A stretch of DNA of 64,000 nucleotides, taken from Kitasatospora paranensis. GTDB lineage: Bacteria > Actinomycetota > Actinomycetes > Streptomycetales > Streptomycetaceae. Below, piece after piece: positions 39,362 through 48,429 of this stretch (the first letter of the stretch is position 1; every line of letters starts with the position of its first letter). The position numbers and the translations under genes are program-made. The stretch spans positions 7,006,001-7,070,000 of the forward strand of contig NZ_BAABKV010000001.1 of NCBI RefSeq assembly GCF_039544005.1. The letters run 5' to 3'. The notes under the pieces are model-generated. The model was not told the DNA's origin, ran no database searches, and saw nothing but the letters and a program-made list of their open reading frames with translations.

Positions 39362-40105
39362 ATGACCGACTGGAACGCCTGGCAGCGCAGCTGGGACAGC
39401 CAGCAGGAGTGGTACCTGCCCGACCGCGAGGAGCGGTTCCGGGTGATGCTCGACCTCGTGGAGGCCGTCGCCGGGCCGGCGCCCCGGGTGCTCGACCTTG
39501 CCTGCGGCACCGGGTCGATCACCGAACGGCTGCTCGCCCGGCTGCCCGGCGCCCTGAGCGTCGGGGTCGACCAGGACCCGGCCCTGCTCGCCATCGCCCG
39601 CGGCCACTTCGCGGCCGAGCCCCGGCTGACCCTGGTCACCGCGGACCTGCGGGACGGGCAGTGGGCCACCGCCCTGCCGCCCGGCCCGTTCGACGCGGTG
39701 GTGACCGCGACCGCCCTGCACTGGCTGCGGACGGACGACCTCGTCCGGCTCTACCGCGACCTGGCCGGCCTGCTGCGCCCCGGCGGTGTGTTCCTCAACG
39801 CCGACCACGTGCCGCAGCCGGCGACCCCGCTGCTGAACGCCGCCCACGCGGGGTTCGAGCGCCGCAGGCAGCAGCAGGAGCGGTCCGCCGGGGTGCTCGA
39901 CTGGACGTCCTGGTGGAAGGCGGCTGCCGAGGAGCCGGCCCTCACCGGGCACGTCGCCGCGCGGTACGCGCTCTACGGGGAGCACGCCGACGGCGACAGT
40001 CACCCGGCCGAGTGGCACGCGGCCCGGCTCACCGAGGCGGGCTTCCGGGAGGCCGGCACGGCCTGGCGCTCGGTCAGTGACGCGCTGGTGGCGGCGGTGC
40101 GCTGA
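39362..40105 (+). CDS. SAM-dependent class I methyltransferase
   Basis: 247 aa. Motif I is VLDLACGTGSITERLLARL near residue 42, with the acidic residue of the next strand in VGVDQDPALLAIARG. FDAVVTATALHWLR and LLRPGGVFLNADHV are further methyltransferase motifs. The acceptor is unknown; it resembles small-molecule methyltransferases. ATG at 39362 follows a G-rich stretch. Its last 32 bp overlap the 3' end of the arylamine N-acetyltransferase gene on the other strand. Confidence 0.8.
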   Translation: MTDWNAWQRSWDSQQEWYLPDREERFRVMLDLVEAVAGPAPRVLDLACGTGSITERLLARLPGALSVGVDQDPALLAIARGHFAAEPRLTLVTADLRDGQWATALPPGPFDAVVTATALHWLRTDDLVRLYRDLAGLLRPGGVFLNADHVPQPATPLLNAAHAGFERRRQQQERSAGVLDWTSWWKAAAEEPALTGHVAARYALYGEHADGDSHPAEWHAARLTEAGFREAGTAWRSVSDALVAAVR

Positions 40106-40856
40106 CCGGCAGTCGTTCCAGGGCGATGCCGAACAGGTCGCGGTAGGCGTCGAGGGCCTCGTCCCCGGTCAGCTCGCGCTCGGTGCGCGAGCCGTCCGGG
40201 GCCGTCCGGATCAGCCGGGTCCCCGCGAGGGTGATCCGGCCGTCCGCCGTCAGCCGCGAACACGTCGTCGACCGGGTGAAGTGCGAAGCGGGCGAGGTGG
40301 CCTGCCACCAGCAGGTCGGGGTGAAGTCGGCGAGCGCGTACGGCCGCCGGTCCAGCCGGTACTGGGGGCGGCCGTCCATCGCCACGTCGAGGTCCTCGCC
40401 GTGCGCGGTCACGGTGAACTCCCCGCCCGGGTCGGACTGCACCGCCTCCGTGTCGAGCCGCAGCGGCCCGTGGCTGAACCGCCCGAAGCCGACGTCGACC
40501 AGCCACGGCCCGTCCGACTCCACCCGCAGTGCCAGGTGGTCGAACGGCGGCCCGGGCCGGTCGCCGTCGAAGACCCGGGCGGCCAGCAGCTCGACGCGGT
40601 AGCCGAGGGCGCGCAGCAGTGCGGCGAAGGCGCCGTTGAGTTCGTAGCAGAAGCCCCCGCGGCGGCGCTCGACCAGCTTCGCCCACAGCGCCCGCTCGGT
40701 GAGCTCGATCGGCTCGCCGAGCGTCACGTCGAGGTTCTCGAACGGGACGGCGGTGAGGTGTGCCCGCTGCAGGGTGCGCAGCGCCGCCGTGTCCGGCCAC
40801 GCGGGCCGCTCGGCACCGATCCGCGCCAGGTACGCATCGACCTGCTGCTCGTCCAC
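40074..40856 (-). CDS. Arylamine N-acetyltransferase
   Basis: Transfers acetyl from acetyl-CoA to arylamines or hydrazines, or catalyses amide formation in some pathways. 260 aa. The Cys-His-Asp triad is visible: C70 in RRGGFCYELNG, H107 in FDHLALRVE and D121 in WLVDVGFG. AVPFENLDVTLG near residue 40 is a family mark. GTG at 40856 has GAGGAGGAG close upstream. It converges on and overlaps the methyltransferase gene. Confidence 0.9.
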   Translation of the reverse strand: MDEQQVDAYLARIGAERPAWPDTAALRTLQRAHLTAVPFENLDVTLGEPIELTERALWAKLVERRRGGFCYELNGAFAALLRALGYRVELLAARVFDGDRPGPPFDHLALRVESDGPWLVDVGFGRFSHGPLRLDTEAVQSDPGGEFTVTAHGEDLDVAMDGRPQYRLDRRPYALADFTPTCWWQATSPASHFTRSTTCSRLTADGRITLAGTRLIRTAPDGSRTERELTGDEALDAYRDLFGIALERLPVSAPPPPARH

Positions 40857-41120
40857 TGCTCTCCTCCTCGTCGCCGGCCCGCCGGCAGCCCTTCCGGTGC
40901 CGTGGGCACCATTCAGCCCGACGGGGGCCGCCGGCGCCATCGGTCGCCGGACCTACACCTGCGGCCCGACCCGCCTCCGACCTGCGGCGAAACGTGCACT
41001 GACGGCCCGTCCGAAAAAACTTCCGAGAAAATCCGTGCGATTCCTGTTATCCCCTCAGGCCCCAGCGGTCTCCCAGGTGTCGGCAGCAACACCCGACCGA
41101 AGGCCGACAGGGAGATACAC

Positions 41121-43259
41121 ATGGGACGCAGGAGCAGGAAGGCGCATCGCCGCCGCAACCGCCGCGGGCTGCTGTTCACCACCGCAGTCGTGACCGCCGG
41201 ACTCCTCGTGGGAGGAGTGGCCATCGGCACCGTCGTCGAGGGCGGCCTGCCCGGACGGACTTCCGCGGACGCGGCAGTCGTCCAGGAGGCCGACCTGTCG
41301 CCGGCGGCCGGGCCGCTGCACAAGGACGCGCCCACTCCGGTGACCTCGATACCCAAGAACGACCCCGCCCGCGGTCTCATCTACAACGGCCTCGTCCCCG
41401 CGGCCAAGGGCGACCGGTGCGTCGGTGTGTTCAAGGCCGACGACAAGGGCCTGTGCACGCACGGCCCGGACGCTCCGCCCAAGGGCGTCGACGTCCACAA
41501 GTCCGCCCCGCCCGCGGTCGCCGCCGGCGCCGCCCCCGCCGTGCCGACCGCGGCCGCGACCGCGGCCGCCGACACCGCGCCGTCCGCCGCCGACCTGCTG
41601 CAGGACGCCGCGCCGGTGCTCGACGCCCGCAGCGGCGACCTCCTCGGCGGCACCGCCGCGCCGGCCGCCGGCACGCCCGCGGCCACCGCCCCCGCCGCCG
41701 GCTCCACCGTGGTCTGCGACGGTGACGGCAGCACCGGCAACCGGGTGCAGGTGCTGTACGTGCACGCTCCCGGCAACGACCGGTTCGGCCAGTACCAGGC
41801 GTCCTTCAAGAAGTGGGCCGCCGACACGGACGTCATCTACAACGCGAGTGCCCAGGAGACCGGCGGCACCCGGCACGTCCGCTTCGTCACCGAGCCCGAC
41901 TGCAGCGTCTCGGTGCTGGACGTGGAGCTCTCGGCGTCCTCGCTCCAGGAGTTCGGTGCGGGCAACCAGGCGCTCGCCGCCCAGGGCTTCAACCGCAAGG
42001 ACCGCAAGTACATGATCTTCGCGGATGCCCAGGTCTACTGCGGCATCGGCACGTTCAACGGCGACGAGCGCCCCGGCCAGGACAACCTGAGCAACTTCGG
42101 CCCGTCGTACGGCCGCACGGACAACGGCTGCTGGAGCGGCTCCACCGCCGCCCACGAGCTCGGCCACAACCTCGGCGCGGTCAACAACAGTGCCCCCAAC
42201 AGCAGCAAGGGCGGCCACTGCGTCGACGAGTGGGACATCATGTGCTACTCGGACACGCCGTACTACCCGCAGATGCAGACCCACTGCCCGGATCGCGCCC
42301 ACGACGACCGGCTCGACTGCAACCACGACGACTACTACAACACCAACCCGTCGCCCGGCAGTTACCTGACCACGCACTGGAACGTCGCGAACAACCGGTT
42401 CCTGCTCACCGGCGGCGGCAGCAACCCCAACCCGACGCCGACGCCGACGCCGACGCCCACCCCGACCCCGACCTCGGACCCGACCGGGTCGCCGACTCCG
42501 GCCCCGAGCCCGACCGGGAGCGCCACGCCGACGTCCAGCCCTAGCCCGTCCGGCTCCACCGGTACCGCGCCGAACGTGACCGTCGGCCAGATCACCCAGA
42601 ACTCCGTGGTCCTGAGCTGGTCCGCGGCCTCCGGGGCCACCGGCTACGCGCTCCAGGTCGACGGCCGGTCCATCGCCACCGTCACCTCCACCGTCGTGCG
42701 GCTGGTCAACCTCCGCGCCGACACCGCGTACAAGGTCGCCGTGGCCGTCCGGGACCAGGCCGGCAAGGTCGGCAAGGCCGGCCGCACGACCGCGTTCCGC
42801 ACCACCAAGGCCACCGGACCGGTCGGCCCGACCAAGCCCGGCACCCGGTACCTGATGCTCAACAGCCTCACCGGCCAGGCCGCGGACATGTGGGGCGGCT
42901 CCACCCGCGACGGCGCGGTGCTGATCGGCTACCAGCGCACCGGCTACGCCAACCAGCAGTGGAGCTTCGAGGACACCGGTGACGGCTACCTGCGGATCCG
43001 CTCGGCGCGCTCCGACAAGTGCCTGCAGATCGGTGGCCAGCCGCTGGCCGGCCAGTACGTGATGCAGCAGCCCTGCTCCGCCGCCGACACCCAGCGCTGG
43101 AAGGTCGGCTCCGCCGGCAGCGGCTACACGCTGACCGCCAAGGGCTCCTCGCTCGTCCTCGGGACCAGCAAGCGCTGGTACTACGGCGGCTGGCTGCTCG
43201 AACTCCAGCAGCCCAACAACCAGTCGTACCAGAACTGGACCATCCAGCAGGCCTCCTGA
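41121..43259 (+). CDS. Secreted zinc metalloprotease with Fn3 and ricin-like lectin domains
   Basis: 712 aa. A basic N-terminus and one hydrophobic segment (about 16-38) indicate Sec export. A protease-like domain (about 195-430) carries H345-E-L-G-H349 followed by NLGAVN355 and a Met-turn at M374 (DIMCYSD), the metzincin layout. The third ligand position is asparagine instead of His or Asp. A Pro/Thr linker (about 436-475) is followed by an Fn3 domain (about 480-565) and a ricin-type beta-trefoil (about 580-712) with QQWSFEDTGDGYLRI and QRWKVGSAG repeats. AGGGAGA precedes ATG at 41121. The lectin suggests anchoring to glycans. Two strong hairpins follow. Confidence 0.8.
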   Translation: MGRRSRKAHRRRNRRGLLFTTAVVTAGLLVGGVAIGTVVEGGLPGRTSADAAVVQEADLSPAAGPLHKDAPTPVTSIPKNDPARGLIYNGLVPAAKGDRCVGVFKADDKGLCTHGPDAPPKGVDVHKSAPPAVAAGAAPAVPTAAATAAADTAPSAADLLQDAAPVLDARSGDLLGGTAAPAAGTPAATAPAAGSTVVCDGDGSTGNRVQVLYVHAPGNDRFGQYQASFKKWAADTDVIYNASAQETGGTRHVRFVTEPDCSVSVLDVELSASSLQEFGAGNQALAAQGFNRKDRKYMIFADAQVYCGIGTFNGDERPGQDNLSNFGPSYGRTDNGCWSGSTAAHELGHNLGAVNNSAPNSSKGGHCVDEWDIMCYSDTPYYPQMQTHCPDRAHDDRLDCNHDDYYNTNPSPGSYLTTHWNVANNRFLLTGGGSNPNPTPTPTPTPTPTPTSDPTGSPTPAPSPTGSATPTSSPSPSGSTGTAPNVTVGQITQNSVVLSWSAASGATGYALQVDGRSIATVTSTVVRLVNLRADTAYKVAVAVRDQAGKVGKAGRTTAFRTTKATGPVGPTKPGTRYLMLNSLTGQAADMWGGSTRDGAVLIGYQRTGYANQQWSFEDTGDGYLRIRSARSDKCLQIGGQPLAGQYVMQQPCSAADTQRWKVGSAGSGYTLTAKGSSLVLGTSKRWYYGGWLLELQQPNNQSYQNWTIQQAS

Positions 43260-43265
43260 CCCAGG

Positions 43266-43350
43266 CCGTGTCCGGCGCCGACGCGAGACGGCCGGACACG
43301 GAGCAGGCCCCCGAGCCGGTGGGGCGGGAACCAACCCTCCCGCCCCACCG
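43266..43350 (+). terminator. Two consecutive terminator hairpins after the metalloprotease
   Basis: A perfect 11-bp stem with a 14-base loop (43266-43301) is followed by a perfect 13-bp stem with an 8-base loop (43317-43350). Together they should insulate the next gene. Confidence 0.8.
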
Positions 43351-43426
43351 TCCCATCCCTGCGCCGGCACGTCGTGCCGGTCCGCCGTACCAGCACGTCG
43401 CACCCCCGCCGAGGAGCCACCCGACC

Positions 43427-44019
43427 ATGCGCCTGCGCACCCCCGTCACCGCCGCCCTGCTGACCGGCCTCGCCGTGCTCGGCGCCGCAGGTCCGGCCGC
43501 CGCCCACGGCGACACCATCGCCTTCGCGGTCACCAGCCAGGTCGACGGGCACCTGCAGGCCGTCGCGACCTGGGAGAACGACAACGACCCGGTCACCGAC
43601 ACGGTCGCCGCCACGCTTGCGGCCACCGCCGACGACGGCCGCACGGTCGGCCCCTGGCCGCTGGTGGCGGTCGCCGGCTCCCCGGGCACCTTCACCACCA
43701 CCACCCCACTGCCCCCGGCCACTGGAAGGTCACCGTCGAGTCCGGCTTCCCCGCGCTCGGCCGCGGCCAGGCGGACCTCACCGTGACGGCCGTCCCCGGC
43801 ACCGCGCCCAGCAGCGGCCCGACGGCCCCGGGCACCCCGCCGGCGCCGTCCGCGGGCGGCACCTCGGCGACCGTCGCGGCGGACCGCGCCATCGGCCCGC
43901 ACGCCGCGGCCGACGGCGGACACGCGGGCCTCTGGTGGCTCTCGGCCGGTGCGGCCGCGGTGGCCGTCGCGGCGATCGCCGGCGCCCTGGTCGTGCTGCG
44001 CCGCCGCCGCACCGGCTGA
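43427..44019 (+). CDS. Secreted, membrane-anchored small protein, apparent frameshift
   Basis: About 197 aa after repair. A signal peptide (1-26, ending PAAAHG) is followed by a beta-rich domain (about 27-125) and a Pro/Ser/Gly linker. A C-terminal membrane helix (WWLSAGAAAVAVAAIAGALV) ends with RRRR, which puts the domain outside the cell. The frame breaks at the C run 43712-43716; one added C gives PPGHWKVTVESGFPALG. The start just after the signal peptide (HGD) recalls copper-binding CopC/YcnI-type proteins, whose mature N-terminus begins with histidine, but key metal motifs are not clear enough to name it. Confidence 0.65.
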
Positions 44020-44109
44020 ACCCCGCCACCGGCCCGTGGCGACATGTCGACCTGTCGATGAGGCGGCTCCGGGTATGCCGCGGCGGGCCGCCTGGCAGAC
44101 GATGAACCC

Positions 44110-44736
44110 ATGGACACCGACACCGTCGTCCGCACCCGCCGCGCCCTGCACGCCGTCGCCGAGACGGTGCTCGCCGGGCCGCAGTACCGGGCCAGCGGCA
44201 CCATCCGGCTGCGTACCTACCCGGGCGGCTTCGCCACCACGGCCGAACCGTTCCTCCAGGTCGTCGGCAACGAGCTGATGGCCCCCGGCAGGCGCCTGCC
44301 CCTCACCGGCACCACCAGCGGCGCCCTCGCGGCCGCCGTCGGCGTCGACCCCGGGCCGCCGGCCGGCCTGTACGGGGACGGCTCCGGTGTCGGCCCCGAC
44401 GACCCGCTCGACGCCGACCCGCAGGCCGCCCAGTGGATCGCCCACTGTCTCGGCCTCGGCGACACCGCACTGCGCCGCCTCCCCGGCGACGACGAACCGG
44501 TCCTGTGGCCCGAGCACTTCGACATCGGCAGGACCCTGGACGCGGTCAACTACGGCGTCTCCGCGGGCGACGGGTTCCAGCCCGAGCCGTACGCCTACGT
44601 CGGCCCGCACACCCCGCGCACCGGCCCGTTCTGGAACGCCCCGTTCGGTGCCGCCCGCACCGTGCAGGACCTCGGCGGCGCCGACGGCGTCACCCGGTTC
44701 TTCGAGGAGGGCCGCCGGCTCGCGGCCTCCGCCTGA
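44110..44736 (+). CDS. Hypothetical protein
   Basis: 208 aa, soluble, not recognised. The segments DTVVRTRRALHAVAETVLAG, IRLRTYPGGFATTAEPFLQ and PYAYVGPHTPRTGPFWNAPF look like a conserved globular fold; such genes occur in actinomycetes without known function. No signal peptide, membrane span or known catalytic motif. It converges on the gene at 44781, from which it is separated by 44 bp. Confidence 0.6.
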   Translation: MDTDTVVRTRRALHAVAETVLAGPQYRASGTIRLRTYPGGFATTAEPFLQVVGNELMAPGRRLPLTGTTSGALAAAVGVDPGPPAGLYGDGSGVGPDDPLDADPQAAQWIAHCLGLGDTALRRLPGDDEPVLWPEHFDIGRTLDAVNYGVSAGDGFQPEPYAYVGPHTPRTGPFWNAPFGAARTVQDLGGADGVTRFFEEGRRLAASA

Positions 44737-44780
44737 CCACCGCACCCGGAGGCGACCCGCCCGGCCCGGCGACGCCGGAA

Positions 44781-45929
44781 CTACCGCCCGTGCCGGGCCC
44801 GGGCGCGGTAGCCGTCCAGGACGTCCTGGCGCAGCAGCGACCCGAATCCCGCGGACTCCAGCCGCAGCCCCAGCTGCGCCACGCCGGTGCCCAGTGCGGT
44901 CGCCGCGCGGCCCAGGTGCCAGTCGTGTCCGGCCAGCACGTCCAGCAGGTGGCCGCGGCGCACCTGTGCCTCGGACAGCCGGAAGGTCTTCAGGTAGGCG
45001 ATCCGGCCCTCGCGGTCGGTGATGGTCTCCCCGATGTGGTTCTCCTCCCCGGGCCGGAACTCCGGCAGGAAGCGGCCGAGCGTGAACGGACCCATCCGGT
45101 ACACCGCGCGGGTCCGGTACTCCGCCGTCAGCAGCCCGGCGGCCATCGTCGAGTCGTGGAACTCCCGCCAGGCCCGCTCCTGCCCGTCCACGGCGGCCCG
45201 CAGGTCGGCCATGGAGCGGATGCCCGGGCCGGGGATCGCGGCGCGGAAGTCGGGCACCGGCAGCATCAGCGTCGCGCAGTGGTGCACCAGTTCGCCGAAC
45301 AGGTCGTGCACCAGGGTCGGGTGCAGGGCCCGGTAGTCGGCCGGGTGCGGCACCACGAAGGCCGCGGCGAGCGCGTCCGCGACGTACAGCAGCACCCCGC
45401 ACTGCCCCGGGTGGATCTCGAACACCCGCAGCGCATCGGCCAGTCCGCGCACCTGCGCACCCAGGTACGCCTCCTCGGCGCGCGGCGACAGGCCCGCGCG
45501 CACCGCCCGCTGCGACCACTCCTCCCAGAGCACCGTCGGCCCGCCGAAGTGCAGGGCCAGGTACCCCTCCACGGCCAGGTGCAGCGGCAGGAAGCGGAGC
45601 CGGTTGCTGCCCTCGCGGCGGGCCAGGCGCTGGTGCCTGCGGACGGCCGCGCTCTCGCGCACCGCGGGCTCCGCCTCGCTCGCGAGCGCCGTGCCGTAGG
45701 CGGCGGCCGGGCTGCCGTCCGCCGTCCAGTCCGCGACGAAGCCGTGCGGTACGTACGACACGTACCCGGCGCGCGGTGCGGTGTCGACCACGCCGAGTTC
45801 CGCGCCGTACACCCGCCGGTGCAGGCGCAGGTCGGCGATCGGCCGCTCGCGGACGAGCGGCACCAGCCGCAGCCCGCCCCACACCTGCGCGGGTCGGGTG
45901 CTCAGGCCCGTCAGGTCCAGCCCGCTCAC
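44781..45929 (-). CDS. Partner of the TROVE/VWA protein, with C-terminal Fis-type HTH (possibly ARPP-like)
   Basis: 382 aa. The N-terminal two thirds form an alpha/beta domain with VWGGLRLVPLVRERPIADLR and AGYVSYVPHGFVADW that I cannot assign with certainty; it recalls the ARPP proteins that accompany RNA-repair or conflict genes, from memory only. The C-terminal 55 residues (LLDVLAGHDWHLGRAATALG, then GVAQLGLRLESAGFG) are a Fis-type helix-turn-helix. GTG at 45929 overlaps the stop of the TROVE/VWA gene by four bases, so the two proteins are made together. Confidence 0.65.
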   Translation of the reverse strand: MSGLDLTGLSTRPAQVWGGLRLVPLVRERPIADLRLHRRVYGAELGVVDTAPRAGYVSYVPHGFVADWTADGSPAAAYGTALASEAEPAVRESAAVRRHQRLARREGSNRLRFLPLHLAVEGYLALHFGGPTVLWEEWSQRAVRAGLSPRAEEAYLGAQVRGLADALRVFEIHPGQCGVLLYVADALAAAFVVPHPADYRALHPTLVHDLFGELVHHCATLMLPVPDFRAAIPGPGIRSMADLRAAVDGQERAWREFHDSTMAAGLLTAEYRTRAVYRMGPFTLGRFLPEFRPGEENHIGETITDREGRIAYLKTFRLSEAQVRRGHLLDVLAGHDWHLGRAATALGTGVAQLGLRLESAGFGSLLRQDVLDGYRARARHGR

Positions 45930-47382
45930 CGCTGCGCCCTCCCGTCACGGGGCTCGTCACGGCCGGCCGCGAGGAACGCCTCCGTGCGGGCAGCCAGGTG
46001 CGCCGTCAGCTCGGCGAGCCCGGTGCGGCCCTCCGCGAAGCGGGCGATCTCCACCAGCGGCACCAGGTCCTCCGCGTCGCGGATGCCCGCGGTGGGCACC
46101 GCCGGGGCGAGCCGGCGCACGTCGAAGCCGTCCGCGTCGTACACGGGTTCAGGTGCACCACCCGGGTGGCGCCGGCCGGGTCGAGCCGGGTGCGCCAGAT
46201 CCGCAGGACCTCGGCCGCGAGGCCGGGCGGGGCGTTGTCCCAGCCGTCGGAGACGATCACCAGCCGGTCCGGTCCGGTCTCCAGGGCGTCCAGGATCCGC
46301 CGCCCGAGCGGTGTCGGGCCGGACGGCTCCGCCAGCAGCGCGTCCCGGCGGCCCGAGGTCCACAGCGCGGTGTACTCGCCCGCCAGGGCGCCCAGCAGGT
46401 GGTGGCAGGCGAGCGCCACGGCCAGCGGACGGCGGCGCTTCTGCCCGGAGCCGTAACTGGAGAAGCTGTCGTCCAGCACCGCCGTCACCCGCCCCCAACC
46501 GCCCCGCCGGGCACCGGCGGTGCGGCGGGCCGCGGCCTCCAGCGCGGCGGTCAGCTCGGCCCGCCGCCCGGCACGCTCCGCGCGGGGCAGCGACAGCACG
46601 TAGCCGGCCAGCCGGGTCAGCGGCATCCCGGTGAGGTCCGCGGTGACCGCCGGGGCGCCGTGCTGCTGCGCCGAGCCCTGCAGCCGCAGCCGCTCCAGCC
46701 GGGTCAGCCGGGGTGCGATCCGCTCCAGGAACACCTCGCGCGGGATGCCGTGCTTCGCGGCGAAGCCCTCGGCCACCGTGTACGGCAGCTCGTATACCGC
46801 CGACCGCTCGTAGTGGGCGCGCCGCCAGGCCTCCAGCAGCGGCGTCGTCCAGGTCCGTCCGCGCGCGGCCGGACGGAACGCGAAGTCGGCCGGCTCGCTG
46901 TCCGGGAGCGTCAGATGGGCGTGCCGCAGGGCGCCGCGGAACCCGCCGCGGTACTTCACCGCGTCCAGCGCCGGATCGGGCCGGGCGGCGATCCAGTCCC
47001 GGATCAGTGCCCGGGTGCGCCGGTTGTTGACGCCCGCCCGGCGCAGCGCCGCGAACAGCCGGTAGACCCGCTGCGGCGGCAGCAGTGCGAGCCGGCGCGC
47101 GATCAGCCGGCCCTCGGTGCGGCGCTGGGTGTCGTCCGCCTCGCGCGCGGTCTCCAGCAGGCGGCGCACGATCAGGGCCGCGTTGTGGTCGTTGATGTCG
47201 AGCGCCAGCACCGCCGCGTACAGCTCGCGGTAGTTGCCGAGCATGTAGGCGTGCAGGAAGTCCAGGGAGAGCCGCTGTTCGTCGGCGTCCGTGTGGAACT
47301 CGCGCTGCCCGGTGGCGGTCACGGCCGCGTTCACGAACAGCAGCACGTCGTCGGCGGCGATGAGGTCGCCGAAGGATTCCAT
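45926..47382 (-). CDS. TROVE/VWA protein (Ro60-like), apparent frameshift
   Basis: About 485 aa after repair. Residues about 35-260 are helical repeats with Ro60-like features (AYMLGNYRELYAAVLALDIN, KYRGGFRGALRHAHLTLP). Residues about 298-430 form a von Willebrand A domain with an intact MIDAS motif D304-D-S306-F-S308 and VSDGWDN. Ro60/Rsr proteins are rings that bind Y RNAs and misfolded RNA. The frame breaks at a short C run (plus-strand 46145-46147); one added base gives VVHLNPVYDADGFDVRRL and a natural end. ATG at 47382 (GGGGGAA upstream) is preferred over ATG 47400. No Y RNA was recognised nearby. It is the first gene of a two-gene operon. Confidence 0.75.
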
Positions 47383-47577
47383 GGGTTCCCCCGCAGACAT
47401 CGGTGGCCGGCCGGGGAATGGGGGCGCGAACTGCGAATCATCGCTTCAGAGGCACGTTCCGGAAGTCGCACCGGAGTCCCGCGGCCGGCCGGACGACCGT
47501 AACAGAGCCGGGCCGCCGCCCTCCTGCGGATTTCCGCCCGCGGGCGCGGGGCCGCCGCGGCGGCTGTCGACCGTCCG

Positions 47578-48231
47578 TCAGTCGCCGCCGCCCGGCCGTC
47601 CGCCGGCCCGGCCCGTCCAGGTCGGCTCGACCACCGCCCAGTCGGTCTGCCATTCGTCCTCGGCCCGGTGCTCCAGCCGGCTGCGCCGCACCCCGTACGC
47701 GACCGAGACGGTCAGCGCCGCCGCCGACCAGGCGCCGAGTGCGATGAAGCCGGCGGTGGCGACCATGTCCGTGGTCGAGCGGGGCCCGGCCGCCGGGCTG
47801 CCGGTCGCGTCCACCCAGACCGCCACCTTCGACCCGGGCACGGCCGTGCTCGGCACGGCAGCCTGGTCGGTGACCTGGTGCCCGGGCGGGTACGTCCAGG
47901 TCGCGGTCGCCCGGTAGCCGCCCGCGGTGGCCCCGGACGCGGTGAAGTCGGCCTGCTGCGGAGCCGTCCGCACCACCGCCTCGACCCGGTGCAGGTGCGC
48001 GGCGACCCGCGACGCCTCCACCTGGGAGGAGTGGAACACGACTGCTCCGGCCGTGACGGCTCCCACCGCTGCCAGCACCATGGCCAGCCAGGCGCCCAGC
48101 AGCGCCCGGCTGCGGGCCCGGTCCACCGAGCGGCAGAGCGGTCCGCCGCCCAGCCCGGCGGCCAGCCTCACGTGATCGAACACCCGCCGCCGTCGGGAGC
48201 ACCCGCTGCGGCTGGGGGAGTGGCTGCGCAT
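47578..48231 (-). CDS. Rv1733c-like membrane protein
   Basis: 217 aa, two membrane helices (about 48-66, WLAMVLAAVGAVTAGAVVF, and 158-180, VATAGFIALGAWSAAALTV) flank an extracytoplasmic domain of about 90 residues containing YRATATWTYPPGHQV and PGSKVAVWVDATG. This is the layout of Mycobacterium Rv1733c and its many Streptomyces relatives. Rv1733c is a DosR dormancy gene; the exact function is unknown. It is divergent from the alcohol dehydrogenase gene, and a 198-bp region separates them. Confidence 0.75.
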   Translation of the reverse strand: MRSHSPSRSGCSRRRRVFDHVRLAAGLGGGPLCRSVDRARSRALLGAWLAMVLAAVGAVTAGAVVFHSSQVEASRVAAHLHRVEAVVRTAPQQADFTASGATAGGYRATATWTYPPGHQVTDQAAVPSTAVPGSKVAVWVDATGSPAAGPRSTTDMVATAGFIALGAWSAAALTVSVAYGVRRSRLEHRAEDEWQTDWAVVEPTWTGRAGGRPGGGD

Positions 48232-48429
48232 CGTACGCCTCCTACCGCCGGTCCCTCTGACTCAAGCGTCCACCCAACCGGCCCGACCGGCACCACGCCA
48301 CGCCACCGGCCCGGCGGCGTGGCCCCCGGCCACCCCGGCGGGCGGTGCCGCCGGGGTGGTGCATCCTGGAGGCAAGGACCGGGTCCGGCGTCCCCGCGGG
48401 CCCGGCCGGGCGGACGGGAGGCGGTGCCC

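Noticed and set aside
34036..39669. Very long minus-strand open frame of 1877 codons
   Set aside because: It is mostly a shadow of the acyltransferase fusion and the SDR; only its Nudix-coding part (37238-37704) is a real gene.
42421..42545. Repeated ccgacg/cccgac units that look like a satellite or CRISPR-like repeat
   Set aside because: They code the Pro/Thr/Ser linker of the metalloprotease and have no spacer structure.
48232..48429. A DosR-type 18-20 bp box in the divergent dormancy-cluster region
   Set aside because: Only short partial palindromes (for example 48377-48387) are visible, none close enough to the mycobacterial consensus to list as a feature.
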